Counted from the stretch's first letter, positions 35,139-46,949 are shown. The stretch: 64,000 nt of DNA from Acanthaster planci (GCF_001949145.1 NW_019091360.1:2012178-2076177), one strand, 5' to 3'. Notes: generated by a model not told the origin, from the letters alone. Made by a program: numbers and translations.

Positions 35139-35490
35139 CACTTTTTGCCAGGTTTGCAGACGCGGACTTCAGACTTCTTGTCAGCTCTAGTTTTCATTGC
35201 TTGCTGAGACACCTTGAGATGTTCTTGTGCCACGGATCAAGCTTTGGACAGCCTCTCCTTGAAGTTTGACCCATGCATGTAGTCAAGCCAATTGGTCTCG
35301 TCGTCCACTGCCAGAAATCTCTCCTTAATGAGTTTCAAAGGCCCCCTCACCTCATAGCTGGACACCAACTCAAAACGGTGTAAACCTAGTTGACTCATTC
35401 GGTGAGTCCCTTGTTGCAAACAACAGAAACGGGATGCCCTTGTCCCAGTCTTCTGGAAAATTCTTGCAGTAAGCTTTGTGTAAAGAACTG
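35139..35490 (-). pseudogene. Gmr1-like Ty3/gypsy integrase, upstream part
   Basis: Minus frames read AYCKNFPEDWDKGIPFLLFA (about 35465-35410), then HRFELVSSYEVRGPLKLIKE and AQEHLKVSQQAMKTRADKK, ending at KPGKK just before the transposon insertion. This is the end of the integrase core and the start of its C-terminal domain, continued at 33561 on the far side of the insert. A one-base shift near 35390 is present. The catalytic core further upstream is missing. Confidence 0.65.
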
Positions 35491-35756
35491 GTGAAAATAT
35501 ACATGCACCATTGATGTGGATCAGGAAAATGGTTTTATTCTCGTCATGTAAGGCTGTAGAAATGAAGTGAAAGTGAATAACAGAAAATGCACACGTAACA
35601 TTTATGATACACAGAAAGAAAGTAAAAAAGTATATTTAGGACTGTAGTGTTGAGAGTCCCAAAAGTCCCGGTAGCCAGGTTAAAAGGTAAAGTTCAAAAA
35701 GGGTAGGGAACAAAGTTACTTTTCTTAAACTTGGCATTAAGTCCTTCGATACTACA
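35491..35756 (-). repeat. putative 3' LTR of the second gypsy element
   Basis: Just after a purine tract (AAGGAGGAGGAG on minus, 35757-35768, a typical polypurine primer) the sequence starts TGTAGTATCGAAGGACTTAA, fitting the TG start of an LTR. GAGAATAAAACC, a possible poly(A) signal, lies at about 35540 on minus. The matching 5' LTR was not found in the window, and the end near 35491 is approximate. Confidence 0.45.
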
Positions 35757-36049
35757 CTCCTCCTCCTTATAGCGAAATGTGTCCAAGTGGAAATATACAT
35801 GTACATGTATTCCAATGTGCATCAATATTGAATGATTTTGAAGTTTGAATCCAACTCATTCTTTTTTTTAATCAACTATATAGCAACTACATGTACATGT
35901 ACATGTGCTTTTTTGTCAACTAACGCTACTTACATGTACATGTATGTACATGCACATGCGCATGCACATTCAAGTGCAGGGGTGCACTGCCCTGACTTGA
36001 AACAGACCACACAGGGGACTATTCTGCCTCCAATGTGAGCAGCTGTATC

Positions 36050-37130
36050 CACCTACATTTTGGTTCGCGAGTTATTTATCCGTGAAGCCATTACGTTCAG
36101 GCGGGTTTCTGATACGTAAATGATATTTTCTGTCAAGTGTTGGATCGAATTGTGGCTCGATTGAAGCTTGTTGTGGTTGAGGATTATTAGAAGGATTATT
36201 GGCATGGTAGTACCCGTTCCAAAGTTAATTTCACTGTCCAAATTTGGAGAGGCACAAGCTGGTTTGACCAGACGTTATTGATTGAGGATGTGGTCCAGGT
36301 GACGATGGATTTTACATCTGTTATGGTCAAGTCAGATCTTGTAAGACACCAAACCTGAGGTACATGTACCTGTGATAATGCCTGGTAACCATTGGTGACC
36401 AGCCTTTGTAAAGTTGCGAACGAAAACGGTGTCACCAATCTGGAAAACGTATGTCTACGCACGCTTGTCATAATGCCGGTTTTGATTTTCTTAATGGTGA
36501 ATGACCCGCTTTGTGACATCAGGCCAAAGATGGTCGAGATGAGAACGTACATGTAGACGATGAGCCATTAACATTTTCGCGGGAGATACTGTGCAGAGTG
36601 ATCCTGTACTGAAACAAGAATGTTGTTTCAGTTGTTCCTGTTTCCATTCATTTTACAGCATGCTTGACAGTTCGCACAGCGCATTCAGCTAGTCCGTTAG
36701 AGGCCGGGTGATAGGGAGATGTGCGAATGGGCAGGATACCAGTCTTTGTCATGAATTCGTGAAAATTCCGCGCAAGCGAAGGGTATTCCATTGTCGGATA
36801 CCACTTTATCCGGCAATCCATTGGTCGCGAATGCCTGTCTCAGTTTCTCTATTGTTGCATAAGTGGTGGCGTGGTTTATTGGAAAAAACCTCCATCTATT
36901 TGGAATGCCAATCCGCAACATCGAGGAACATCTTGCCTATGAAGGGGCCTGCATAGTCAATATGCAATCTGAACCAGAGGTGGTCAGACCATTTCCAGGG
37001 ATGCAGTTTGCTCTTCGGAGGCATCGGTTGATCTTGCTGGCAGCTGTGGCATCTTTTGACCTCCATTTCTATATCTGCATCCATCTTAGGCCCCCAAGTG
37101 AGCCATTTGGCGATACTTTTCATCCCGGAT
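36050..37130 (-). pseudogene. Ty3/gypsy integrase
   Basis: Frame 37123-36896 has the zinc-binding CHSCQQDQPMPPKSKLHPWK segment and LHIDYAGPFIGKMF with the first catalytic Asp. Frame 36921-36697 has TTYATIEKLRQAFATNGLP and VVSDNGIPF with the second Asp. The catalytic Glu follows in another frame (SNGLAECAVRTVKHA, about 36700-36660). The C-terminal domain with a VRRHTFQIGD-like stretch and WLPGIITGTSGLVSY lies at about 36460-36360. Only frameshifts, not active-site changes, are seen here. It would insert the cDNA copy in a live element. Confidence 0.75.
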
Positions 37131-37599
37131 ATGCCTGGGTGACCTTCGTGAAGGCTATGGAGATCGCGCTTTCACCCTTGGGTGGTGGACCATCACTCGA
37201 TTGCCCCACATGAGGCAACCATCTCGCACAGAAAGTTCTGTACTATGAACTCTGTAAGTTTCATATCCTACTCCACCCTATCGTGTGAAGGCCAACCTTC
37301 CCTCACCATGCGAAGTACATGTACATGTATCTTGGACAGCAAGGGATCACCAAGTTTGAATGTGTGATGCGGAGAGAGGAGATGTGTCAAAGTTGTCCAT
37401 TAGCAGAACAGTCTTGGCGGGAACCGGGACTTTGGCAGTGAGTGGTAGGCAAGGATAAAAGACTCAGCGCATTTGCATTTCCGTGGGCTGTTGACAAGTT
37501 GAAGACCAGCGTGTAGTTGTACAGTACATGTGTATGGCTAAGGTAAGAGCCAATCGTTGAATGCAAGCAGATCGAGGTTTAAGGTGGTACTGCTCTTCT

Positions 37600-38330
37600 T
37601 TCATTAAAGAGGCTCAGGAGAGGCTTAAGCGCTTATGGTTGGTCACTAACGTAAAATGACAACCATAGATGTGTCTGTGAAACTTAGTTACACCAAACAC
37701 GCAGGCGAGGCCCTCCTTTTTGAGCTGCAAATACTTCTCTGCCAGAGCCAATTTGCGTGAGGCAAAACCGACTAGTTTTTCTGAACCATCCGGCATTCTG
37801 TAGGCAAGGACTGCACCGATCCCATATTGTGATGCATCACAGGATACGATGACATCTTTCTTGGGGTCGCATCAACAGTGTAGCGAGATGAGACTGGTCA
37901 TCAGTGTCTGTGATCAAGATATCATTGAGGTACATGTATACAGTCACGGTATACCTGGCAAAATTGTGGGCACAGAGGCAACACCAAAATGTAAGCGGTT
38001 GTAGCGGAACAAGCCGCGATGGGTGTTGATGACCACGTAGGCATGCAACTCCTCATCCAGGATCACCCGTTGATCTATGCTTGTGAGAGGTCAAGCTTGG
38101 TGAATTTAGTTCCACCCACAAGCCACTTTTGCTGCTTTAACACTAGCATATTCACTTCACTGTTCCTCTGAAAGTGTGGCATAGACTTTGTGATCCTTAC
38201 CCACAAATGCGTTTTGCAAAAGCAAAGGCCAATACTTCTCTGGCCAATCAAGCTTTTTGGCAGTTTTCTCAAAAGACAGGAAATATGTTTCAACATCCTA
38301 CTTGCTGAATTTTGTCACCAGCCTCACATT
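37600..38330 (-). pseudogene. Ty3/gypsy reverse transcriptase and RNase H
   Basis: Frame 38296-38075 ends in VGGTKFTKLDLSQA, the first catalytic block of gypsy RT. The active-site box at about 37921-37945 reads YLNDILIT, where YLDD is expected, so one catalytic Asp is Asn. RNase H follows at 37796-37614 (GFASRKLALAEKYLQLKKEG, then VTNHKRL for TDHKPL). Integrase follows on the same strand, giving the usual gypsy order. Multiple breaks; dead element. Confidence 0.7.
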
Positions 38331-38574
38331 TTTACTAGATCAAAATCAGTTGAAGTACTCTCTTTCCTTTTGTTCTTTTCAGCACTTAATTCCAGCTGTT
38401 TATCTTAAGTTCATGTTTGAGTTCAGGGTAATTCCACCGTTACGGGCGTTACATTCATAGACAACTTCAAACACTTAATTGATAAACAAATCTATTTGCA
38501 ATTGGAAGAACAGTTTATTTCTTCTCACACTTGTAGAAAATATGTTAGTGTTTAACATAATTGAGTTCAAGCTT
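38331..38574. other. non-coding, possibly decayed gag/pol joint
   Basis: AT-rich sequence between the gag coiled-coil fragment and the RT. No motif seen; a protease and zinc knuckle would be expected here in an intact element and are absent. Confidence 0.35.
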
Positions 38575-38709
38575 AATTTACTTGTCTTTCATTTTCCTTT
38601 TCTTTTTCTCTTTCTTGCCTTTCAAACTCAAGCCTGAGTCTTTCCTTGTCCAGCTCAAGTTTGGCAAGCTCAATTTCCTTATCGGTAGTTTGCAGAGACT
38701 GGGGCATTT
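38575..38709 (-). pseudogene. retrotransposon gag coiled-coil fragment
   Basis: On minus this reads IELAKLELDKERLRLEFE followed by an Arg/Glu/Lys-rich helix and a stop. Charged coiled coils of this kind are found in the gag of many gypsy elements. With the fragment at 39310-39452 it seems to be two parts of one gag separated by a LINE fragment. Confidence 0.45.
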
Positions 38710-38711
38710 CT

Positions 38712-39300
38712 TTAAATGATCAAATCGAGATCCAAGTACAAGAATTTGTGTCTTTTCAAAGTTGGGGTGCAGAAAATTACGTAGGCATGCACTTTCTCAT
38801 CCAGGATCAGCTGTTGATATGCTTGTGAAAGGTCAAGCTTGGTGAATTTAGTTCCACCCACAAGCCCAAGTACAAGAATTTGTGTCTTTTCAAAGTTGGG
38901 GTGCAGAAAATTGCGACTCATCCATGCATGGAAGTGGCAGAGACAGTCGTGCATCTGGTTAAATGATGTGGGAGTATCAGCATTGGGAGCAAACACTACC
39001 ACATTGTGGTTTCTGGCAATGTCACCCAGGGGCAACGTGTACGTTGTAAAGAGAATGGGACCCAGGACAGAGCCCTGTGGGACTCCACAATCAAAGGACC
39101 GCAGGTCAGATTCTTTGTCATTAATGTACGCTATTTGATTCTCAATCTGTGAGGTAAGACTTGATCCATTGTAGAGCTAGACCAGTGATGCCAAGCCTGT
39201 CATATAAACGTTGCAATAGAAGTTGATGATCTACCATGTCAAAGGCAGAGGATACATGTATATCAAGGAGAACAAGAAGAACTGATGGTTGTCACTGGCA
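38712..39300 (-). pseudogene. LINE reverse transcriptase fragment with gypsy patch
   Basis: On minus: [20 protein letters not shown] (about 39270-39210), then the [13 protein letters not shown]-like block (about 39090-39050), MPLGDIARNHNVVVF and WMSRNFLHPNFEKTQILVLG. It is a jockey/CR1-type RT from domain 3 to domain 7. The YADD box is not recognisable. Directly after this the frame runs into LVGGTKFTKLDLSQAYQQL, which belongs to a gypsy RT, and then back into the LINE segment. The fragment appears inserted in a gag gene. Confidence 0.6.
38732..38912. repeat. 47 bp direct duplication flanking a ~90 bp gypsy patch
   Basis: CCAAGTACAAGAATTTGTGT plus 27 bases occurs at 38732-38778 and again at 38866-38912. 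Between them lies a segment starting ACGTAGGCATGCA that matches the gypsy RT at 38035-38124 at about 90% identity. Confidence 0.8.
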
Positions 39301-39309
39301 GAATATTCT

Positions 39310-39452
39310 GCAAGAATGCCTACAAGCTTGGGTTTCTTCACTCCCTGCGAAATTTCAAGATGAAGAAATTTACCAATTTCATGCAATGCCTCTTTTGTTA
39401 GCTAGCTGTCGCAGTTTGTCGAATGACAATCTTCTTGTGCATCAAACTTAGC
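39310..39452 (-). pseudogene. retrotransposon gag N-terminal fragment
   Basis: ATG at 39452 on minus opens MAKFDAQEDCHS, then after a stop/shift continues LTKEALHEIGKFLHLEIS and KKPKLVGILAEY. This looks like the short SAP-like helical start of gag in some gypsy elements. The sequence just upstream on minus (39555-39530) reads AACAAATTGGGGGCTTGACC, which fits the end of an LTR plus a tRNA primer-binding site. Confidence 0.4.
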
Positions 39453-39539
39453 CATGATTAATATACAATCAGTTAGCAACAACACAACAACCTTGTTTGA
39501 CAATGTGAAGAAGAATTTGGCTTGTTGTTTCTTTGCAGG

Positions 39540-40100
39540 TCAAGCCCCCAATTTGTTACCATCCGAAAAACTCCAAACAATGTTTAATTGTTCTAAAGCT
39601 TGATTTTTCTCTGATGCAACAAAGAAATCAAACCAAATCACACTGATACATGTAAGGAATAAATAAACAATTATGATTTAATGAGAATGCTGCACTTACA
39701 TGACGCTTGTCAACAATAAGGATAACTGTGAAATTGCTGATTTGAACTAGTTTACAATAATACTCAAGGATAAAGAATCAATAAAATATTTTATATAAAA
39801 AAAGTTCTTACAGGCAAGAGCTTGGCAGGCACTACTGACAGTGAAGAATGCTGGACTCTACATATGGCAAAAACTGTTCACTCCTTGACGGTCCAAAATT
39901 GACGACTTCTCACAGCCTGTGTACAGTAGAATTGTTGCCCAAAATCTCTCGAGATGTGTGTCACTCTCTAGCTCTTTTGCTCTCTCTCACTTTGTCTGCC
40001 AGGGTCTGTCTTTTTAGTCTACAACTCTTCTGGAAATTTCTTAATTTCTTCAAAGTTCTTATTACATAAATTTCTTAAAATTGACTTTTAGCATTACGTA
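39540..40100 (-). repeat. possible 5' LTR upstream of the gag fragment
   Basis: Placed by position only: it precedes a primer-binding-site-like sequence and gag start on minus. It ends GGTAACA on minus. No second copy is found in the window, and it does not match the LTR at 35491-35756, so this gag probably belongs to another element. Confidence 0.25.
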
Positions 40101-41530
40101 CTTCATAATCTTACAAGAAACTTCCAGAACATCCACTGGAAAACTCAAGATACATATACATGTACACTGTAACTCTGGAATACAGTGAGGTCATTCATTG
40201 TAGCCTGAGGTCAAATATGGATCATGCATAGTCTGGTGTGCTACCATTAGATCGTCTGTTACATGTACAGAGACTGCATGTGTAGACATAACACTTTGTC
40301 TCTATGACCTTTGTGCACTACCTCCATGCTTTGTGCAGCTACATAAACCATGTTACCCTTCAAGAAACTTCATTGTACTTCATAATTATTTAGATACATT
40401 GTATTTGGTTTTGTGTTTTTTTTTTAAGTATGCTTTTAAGTTTTAAACTGAAAGGAAGCTGCTAATCTGTCCTTTTGATGCATGGTATTCTCTATCATGT
40501 CTGTCAAAGCTAAGAAATATTTGTAGCTCACATACGTGACAACATTTAAGTCAGAAAAACTAGCCATAAAATTAGTGTCAAGTACATGTGCTTTAATTCA
40601 AAGGAAAATTGAAGGTAGACTTAGACAGTGCTGACTAAAAATTGTAATTGTTCTATCACCGTGGGTCAATACATGTGTTGAAACGTAGACATTATGGGGA
40701 ACGAAAATATTAACAAGAACAAGTTTGGTTGACACAGCTTGCTTCCGATAAGTACTCTTAAAGAAATTGCCCCTTTCACCCTCCTTCTGCTGTAACAGTG
40801 TCGGCAGGACACGGACTCATACCGTAGGCATAGGGGTCATTTGACCGCTGGTAGTTTTGGCTGATAGGACAACCTTGTCGAGAATGTACATGTATCTTTG
40901 CATCCGAGGTTAATGCAATGAAGGCCTAACAGCAAGATTGCTCTTTGCATGGGCACTGTAGATGGATCAAAATGGAAAAGACACCTGTGCAGAAAGATAG
41001 TTTTTGCTTCCGGGAATCTTTATTGCAAAATTTCAATACTTTTGATTTGTTCAGCAATCTTGGCTTACGATGTCGATGTTGGATATTTTTCTGGCGATTC
41101 GTGATAATGGTAAAGTTTGTAACTGGTACAACCTTCATGATAATCACGGACTGGTGCATTGTCTGATATCCACTACCTTGTTGTGTGTTAATTGAAGGGG
41201 GAAAAAACACATTGATCACTACTGAGAGAAATTTAATAACTTTTTGCCTCTAATGAATGCAGGGTTTTGCTTGTTAATCCAGACACTCGGCCCTCTGTGA
41301 TATAAACCAAATCACATTTACCTACATGTAAAAGAGTTTCTAAAAACACTGGGGCAAAATAAATGAAACTCCAAATTCAACCTTTCAAAGTCCTTGTGTC
41401 ATGTCACTTTTTGAAACCCCTAGATTTCTAGTCTGTAAATTTGGAACTGTTGGAGACTTGGAAGCCCGTTTCTTGTCCACAATTCCAAAATGAATAATTG
41501 CCTGAATTTTTCTTTGATTCTCCCTCAGAC
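40101..41530. other. non-coding; repeat copy at 40790-40920
   Basis: TTTTGGCTGATAGGACAACC and TCTTTGCATCCGAGGTT (about 40855-40915) recur in altered form at about 44475-44528, so a decayed dispersed repeat is present. No gene recognised. Confidence 0.4.
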
Positions 41531-41537
41531 ATGTCAG

Positions 41538-41620
41538 ATTGATGAGAGACACTGCCTTCATAGATGTCTACAGGAGGGCGACCCTCTCCAGTTTGGACAA
41601 GAGTTCTTGGACTTTAAAAG
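41538..41620 (+). CDS. exon A, copy 1 (host-like duplicated exon)
   Basis: After TTGATTCTCCCTCAG and a 9 bp insertion ending CAG, the exon reads DERHCLHRCLQEGDPLQFG, then QEFLDFK, and ends AAAAG|gtaaga. Two more copies with the same splice sites occur on minus at 53524-53608 and 62710-62795. All three are flanked by related intron sequence. The Cys-x3-Cys and Gly-Tyr/Asp-Pro-Leu pattern is shared. I do not recognise the family. Confidence 0.4.
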
Positions 41621-41845
41621 GTAAGATTTTTCATTGTCTAAACAGCACAAGGTTTTCTGGTCAATTTTAAGAGGTTTTGTTCAGTTCTGTGTGTTTCCGA
41701 CTCCTCACTCCAATCTTCGGGTGCGTTCAAGCGAGCTACTCCTTCAAACACGAGTATACTCATGAGCACTCGAATGGCTGGAGTACAGCCCGCTGGCCAT
41801 TGAGAGTGTACTCTTGCTAACAATAACAGGAGTAACTGCATGAAC

Positions 41846-41945
41846 GCACCTCTCATGTCGGCCTAGGTGGGATTTGAACACGGGTCACAGGGTTGGAGAG
41901 TGAGGTGTTTATTACTTCACCAGTCTGGCTCCCTTAAGTTCCTAC
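41846..41945 (-). mobile_element. tRNA-derived SINE, copy 1
   Basis: On minus it reads CCAGACTGGTGAAGTAATAA (A-box-like), then ACCCGTGTTCAAATCCCACC (B-box-like GTTCAAATCC) and CTAGGCCGACATGAG. Copies with the same layout lie at 53345 and 62545. The B box in the best copy is GGTTCGAATCC, as in tRNA genes. Confidence 0.5.
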
Positions 41946-41949
41946 TTAC

Positions 41950-42839
41950 GGTTCCTAAATTTAAATGTCCTGGTACAGTACAATGCCGTTATACTGAATA
42001 CTTCCATACCAAAGTATTACATGTAGGTATACCAAAAAAATTCCCCCTTGCTCTCAAATTTTCCGCATACTTTACGAAGCGTTGAAAAATTTAAGTACTA
42101 AAATATTGGGAACTGATGGTTCAAGGAAAACCTTACTTTCAAAGGAACTACAGTCAACACACAGCATAGTCACTAATTGTGGACCGAACACATACAGGTG
42201 GCCATGTAAACCGGCCACCAAGTACTGGTACCCGGTACATGTACTATAGTACATGTACATTGTAATACAGACCTGTGACCTTAATGCAGGAAATCATACT
42301 TTGCATCAACACTACAAAGGCGTTTATATGTACATGTAGATGGACAGCTTACATGTACATGTACATTTGTGACTTTACATCCCAGAAGTCATCATTAAAT
42401 ATTTGTTAGTTTTGATTGTTTTCAACTTTCACTACTTTTTAACGGTTCCCATGCAGCCTACTCGTACATGTATTATACATGTAGTTCCGATGTAGCAGTG
42501 GGAACCAATGTAACCGCCTTGTGTGGTTACAAAATTTGTCAGTGATGACTTGAAATGATTGAATTTAATTGAAAACAATGCAAACTTACCATACATGTAC
42601 TGTAATCTGGAAGGAAAAGATACATGAACCTTGAATAAACTGCAGCAATTGTTGATCGTAGTGTTTACATGTATTGATCAGATGATCGGACACAGGTGTT
42701 TGAATTCATCAGGTGATTGCTCAAATGAGTCTTTGTTTCTTGCCTTGTTCTTTTTCCAATCAAACATTCCCTGTGGTTTTTCTTTCATGCTACATGTACT
42801 TAAGACATGAGCTAAAACCTTGAACATGTACATGTACCA
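41950..42839. other. non-coding, TACATGTA-rich
   Basis: Dense TACATGTACATG words at about 42237-42262, 42330-42366 and 42470-42484. No gene recognised. Confidence 0.4.
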
Positions 42840-43260
42840 ACCCAGATCCCGAGTGATGTATATACATGTACATGTACATGTACTCCAACGTCATCAGGTG
42901 TCATACAACAAGCAATTAATTGTTGACATTTTTTATCTTTAAAAATTTATACACAATCAATTGTGGGATACCTCATCTCGCATTTTGCAGCAATTGATTA
43001 GACAAGTTTAGGTTATTTATTTTTTCTGTGTTCATAATATCAGCTAAGCAGAAACCGGAAGTGCCTTGTAATTTACAATCGGTAATACCTGTAGATACAT
43101 GTATGTACTTGCTTTTGAAAGTGTTAGTTCCCGGTGTCAGTAATGTCATGAAATACTCAAGCACCCTCGAGGTCCAAAAAATTTTTAAAATGCTTTTTCA
43201 GTTGATGTCTGTACCGAAGTTTGCTGTAATCACTTGAAAACTGGTTACTGAGAGAATATG
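42840..43260. repeat. dispersed ~420 bp repeat, copy 1 (partner 44300-44880)
   Basis: GTCATCAGGTGTCATACAAC, CAATCAATTGTGGGATACCT, TGTCATGAAATACTCAAGCA and the following blocks occur in the same order as in 44300-44880, at clearly lower identity between blocks. The two copies are in direct orientation. Confidence 0.55.
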
Positions 43261-44299
43261 TACAATGTACATGTATGTTACTAAGGTATTAATTTTTCTA
43301 TTTAGTTTTTGTTTTGTACAGCAGATTAAAAACAGGAAAATCAACTAAATTTTTTGAACTCAACACCTTCAGTGGATTAAGCTCATGTACATGTACATTT
43401 TAATAGGGAGATTTATATGAAATATTTTTTTACCACCAGGGAAAGAATATGAACAAGTCACTCCAGTAGGGGAGTAGTGAATCCAGAAATACACGTACAC
43501 TGTATATGTCAATTCAGTAGCTTCAATGAACTCATTCACAAGCAACACATCAAACCCAATGAAAAACCTCCATATTCTAAGAGATGACCAACTGGTATTT
43601 TGGTTGTACGGTATGTCATGTGAATGTTTTGAGACATCGTGACGGCATCACAAACATCATCATTTTTATTCCACATACGTGTACGGGCAAGCTGTAATTT
43701 GTATAAAAATCAGTTTGAAGGCGCATACTTGCTCACAGCCTATTTGGGATAACATGTTTTAAATGGGGTAAAGATGAAGGCGTCATATTTACATGTGCAT
43801 TTTTTTTTCCCAAATGAGAACTACTGGTATACAGAAATCATTTCTGACCAATAGTTCATCAGTGGTCAAATTGGTACAGTAGGTTTTTTGGCAGTTTCTT
43901 CCGGGATCAGTGACATCATGATTTCTTAATCCTATGATCCTTTGTCAGTTTGAACATTTTGTTACATTGTCTGAAAATTCTCTCCTGACTTGTCTCCGTA
44001 AATGTAGAAAAGCCCTGTGCGCTGTTTATCAAAAAGACACAGGATCTCTGTGATTGAATTTGATTTTATCATGTACCTCAGACATGTCACATGTATCTTG
44101 CACAAATGATGAGGTGTTCCAATGATACCAATCAAATGTCTGCGACATCATCAAACCAAATCACTCCATCACCTCATGAAACACATCCCATCTAGTTTCC
44201 ACTGTCATTCTGGTTTTTCTTTTTGTGAGCAATGATTCGCATCAGTTTTCTTCTAAACCAGTTGAGATATGATTTTGCATTTTAAATGTAAACCAACCC
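43261..44299. other. non-coding
   Basis: AT-rich with scattered TACATGTA words. No gene recognised. Confidence 0.35.
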
Positions 44300-44880
44300 T
44301 GAACGTACATGTACATGTAAGTGGTGCATATTACTCTGATGTCATCAAGTGTCAAATAACGAGCAATTGAATTTTGATATTTTAACCCTCCTTCTGTAAC
44401 CGTCAGAAACAATCGAAAATTCCTTCCACTTGATTTTCCCCAGTACACAGACACATATGGGAAATTTGACTGGTTTTGACTGATAGGACAACTGTGTCAA
44501 GATTGTGTCTTTGCATAGGAGGTTTTAACCTTTAAAATCCACATAAAATCAATTGTGAAATACGTAATTTTTTTGCAGCAATAAGTAAATTTAGGTGTTA
44601 AGTTTTGTCATAAATGTAAATGTAAAATCACTTGACCCTCGCTGGTCAAAACCAGAAGTGCCGCCTTTTGAAATACTCCGTAGGTGAAATAACAAAATTA
44701 TTTTCAATGGTGTTTTAAATCTCCCACAGAAAGATAGTTTTGTTTAAAACCGATCATGGTGATGTCATGAAATAATCCAGCACCCTCTAATGGCAGATTG
44801 ACCTGATTGAAAAATGTAAAAATGCATTTTCAGATGTTGCAAAATTTCTGTAATCCTGGGAAATACATGTACATGTAAGT
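44300..44880. repeat. dispersed repeat, copy 2 (partner 42840-43260)
   Basis: Shares ordered blocks with copy 1 (GATGTCATCAAGTGTCAAAT, AAATCAATTGTGAAATACG, GATGTCATGAAATAATCCAG) and carries the 44475-44528 segment also seen near 40860. It includes GCACCCTCTAATGGCAG, an isolated CTCF-like site on minus. Confidence 0.55.
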
Positions 44881-45339
44881 AGATGCTGGTATACAATGAC
44901 CTTTGTGCACTGGCACATAATGCAGTGTAAGGTTTGAGATCATGACGCGATTAGACCAAAGTTGCAATGAAAAGACCTTTAATTTGTCAAAACTTGCTAA
45001 AAAGAGATATAATCTTCAATTGCCCTAATTTAATATGATAATATTGGCATTGACCTAATGTACCTACATATGTATACAATGTACATGTAGGCATATTAGG
45101 AAAGTCCCGCTGATGATGAAAAAAAAAAATAAATAACATGGGTTCGTCACTTGCACGTTAAATGCCTTTAACATTACAATCTGCTGAGACATGCTGTGTG
45201 TTCTCAGTGTACAGCGCAGCATGAAAGCTTGTACAGACATGTCACGGTGACCTGTACTGTACTTACTGTACATGAAATGCCTGAGCTTGATAGTTTAAAC
45301 TATTAACATGATTAAGCCATCAAGTTTCACAGTACATGT

Positions 45340-45594
45340 GGGTCATTCCATCATGTTGGGGCACAAATTTGTGACGGTGTCAACAGTTACATGGGTTCCG
45401 TCAAAATGAACAGTTATTTCCGTGAATATTGATTCCAAATTGACATTGTGATACATCGTGCAAGACTGAATACAGAGGTGTGTGTTATTTTTACAGAGTA
45501 AATGACCTACTCTACAGGTCATGACAGACGGTAAAAGTTACCGATGTAACAAGGACACCGTCCCAAATTGTGCCCCAACCTCATGGAATGACCC
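45340..45594. mobile_element. MITE with long terminal inverted repeats
   Basis: Begins GGGTCATTCCATCATGTTGG and its inverted end reads GGGTCATTCCATGAGGTTGG. Matching continues through GGGCACAA and GACGGTGTC for more than 40 bases, then less well to about 65. The element is 255 bp with no coding capacity. Confidence 0.7.
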
Positions 45595-45599
45595 ATGAA

Positions 45600-46940
45600 C
45601 TATGTGCACTTTCTCTTCGGGAGAACTAAAAAGAAATCTCTCTGGTCAATACTGAATCAATTCTTAAACTGGTATCCTTCATGTAGCATTGTGTTCAGTG
45701 ATGTCATGATTTTTGTGATCCTGGGATTCTTTGCTGCATACTATTTTAAGCCACGTCGTCACTGGACTAGAAATTGTAAGAAGTTACTACACCCACGTGT
45801 ACTTGGTAACATTCCATCTTGGTTTTCCTTCCATGCATCTTCACATGGATTACTCAGACCCGCAGAAAGTCTATGACCATGCAGCAGCAAATGCTTTCAG
45901 AATCTCACGAGGGTGCCCTCCAATTGACCTTAAACTCTGACACCCGGATACGGCCTCTGGAAAGCATATGAATTATGTTTCAATCGCTTTGAAGTTATTA
46001 AGAACCAACTCAGTAGGTTTGTTTACTAAAACCTGTCCAAGGAATTGCACCTTGCATCTCAATCTTTCAATAAAGTGGTTCTCATCGTTGCCGTTGCTGG
46101 TCGTGGAGCTATAGACACAAGCGTTTCACCCTGCTCCACAGAAAAGAAAATCCAGATCATTTCCCAGATATTCTCCATTATATCGATTGATATTACAAAT
46201 CAATAAATGGCCAAAGTAGGGCTCATCATTTGGCACAGTCATGACGGTAGCTGTATGGTTGCGTTCATGGGAAACAAGAGGTCACAACCCATTGACCTGC
46301 AAATGGATTTCAGGTGATCAAAATCCACCAAGTACATGTATTTCTTCTGCAACCCCATTGGCCCTGTAGAACTTCTTTGACAGGAATGTGAAACTTATAC
46401 ATATACAACCAATGATCAACACAATGATCAGTTTTGACAGTTTTCTGGCTGTCTGCATTGGATTTAATTGTGTCAAATTGACAACAGCCTCCATACGTTT
46501 TCCCCAAAAAAGCTCAGTGCAAACATGGCTTTAATTACAGAGTCCATTGTCTAAACATTTTCTCCTGGCATGTGTCTACAAGGAACCCATGCAAGTTTCG
46601 TGGTTTTCTAAGCCTGTAATTTCAGAAAAACCTTCTGTTCCATTTAAAACAGTTATAGAAGCTATAGCATTTAATCGGACATTGTCATTTAATGTACATG
46701 TGCATGTACATGTACCGTATGTGTGTACTAAAGGGATATCAACATGCATGTAACTTGCACAAATGGTGAGACCAAATAACCTTTTTTGTGAAATGTAACC
46801 GATTCTCTTACACATCATGAAACCCGAAGTTTTTTAAATGCTGTCCGTCAAATCCTCATGCACTCAGAGTTGAGGCAGGCAAGCACACATTTGCATGTAC
46901 ATGTACCATGGTGGGCAAGAGGTGTATCAGTGAAAAAAAT
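45600..46940. other. non-coding
   Basis: Open frames on plus at 45595-45940 have no recognisable motif. ATGTACATGTGCATGTACATG lies at about 46692. No gene supported. Confidence 0.35.
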
Positions 46941-46949
46941 CACTTTGGT

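Noticed and set aside
39560-40100. LTR pair with 35491-35756
   Set aside because: The two sequences do not match each other by eye, so they are not the two LTRs of one element.
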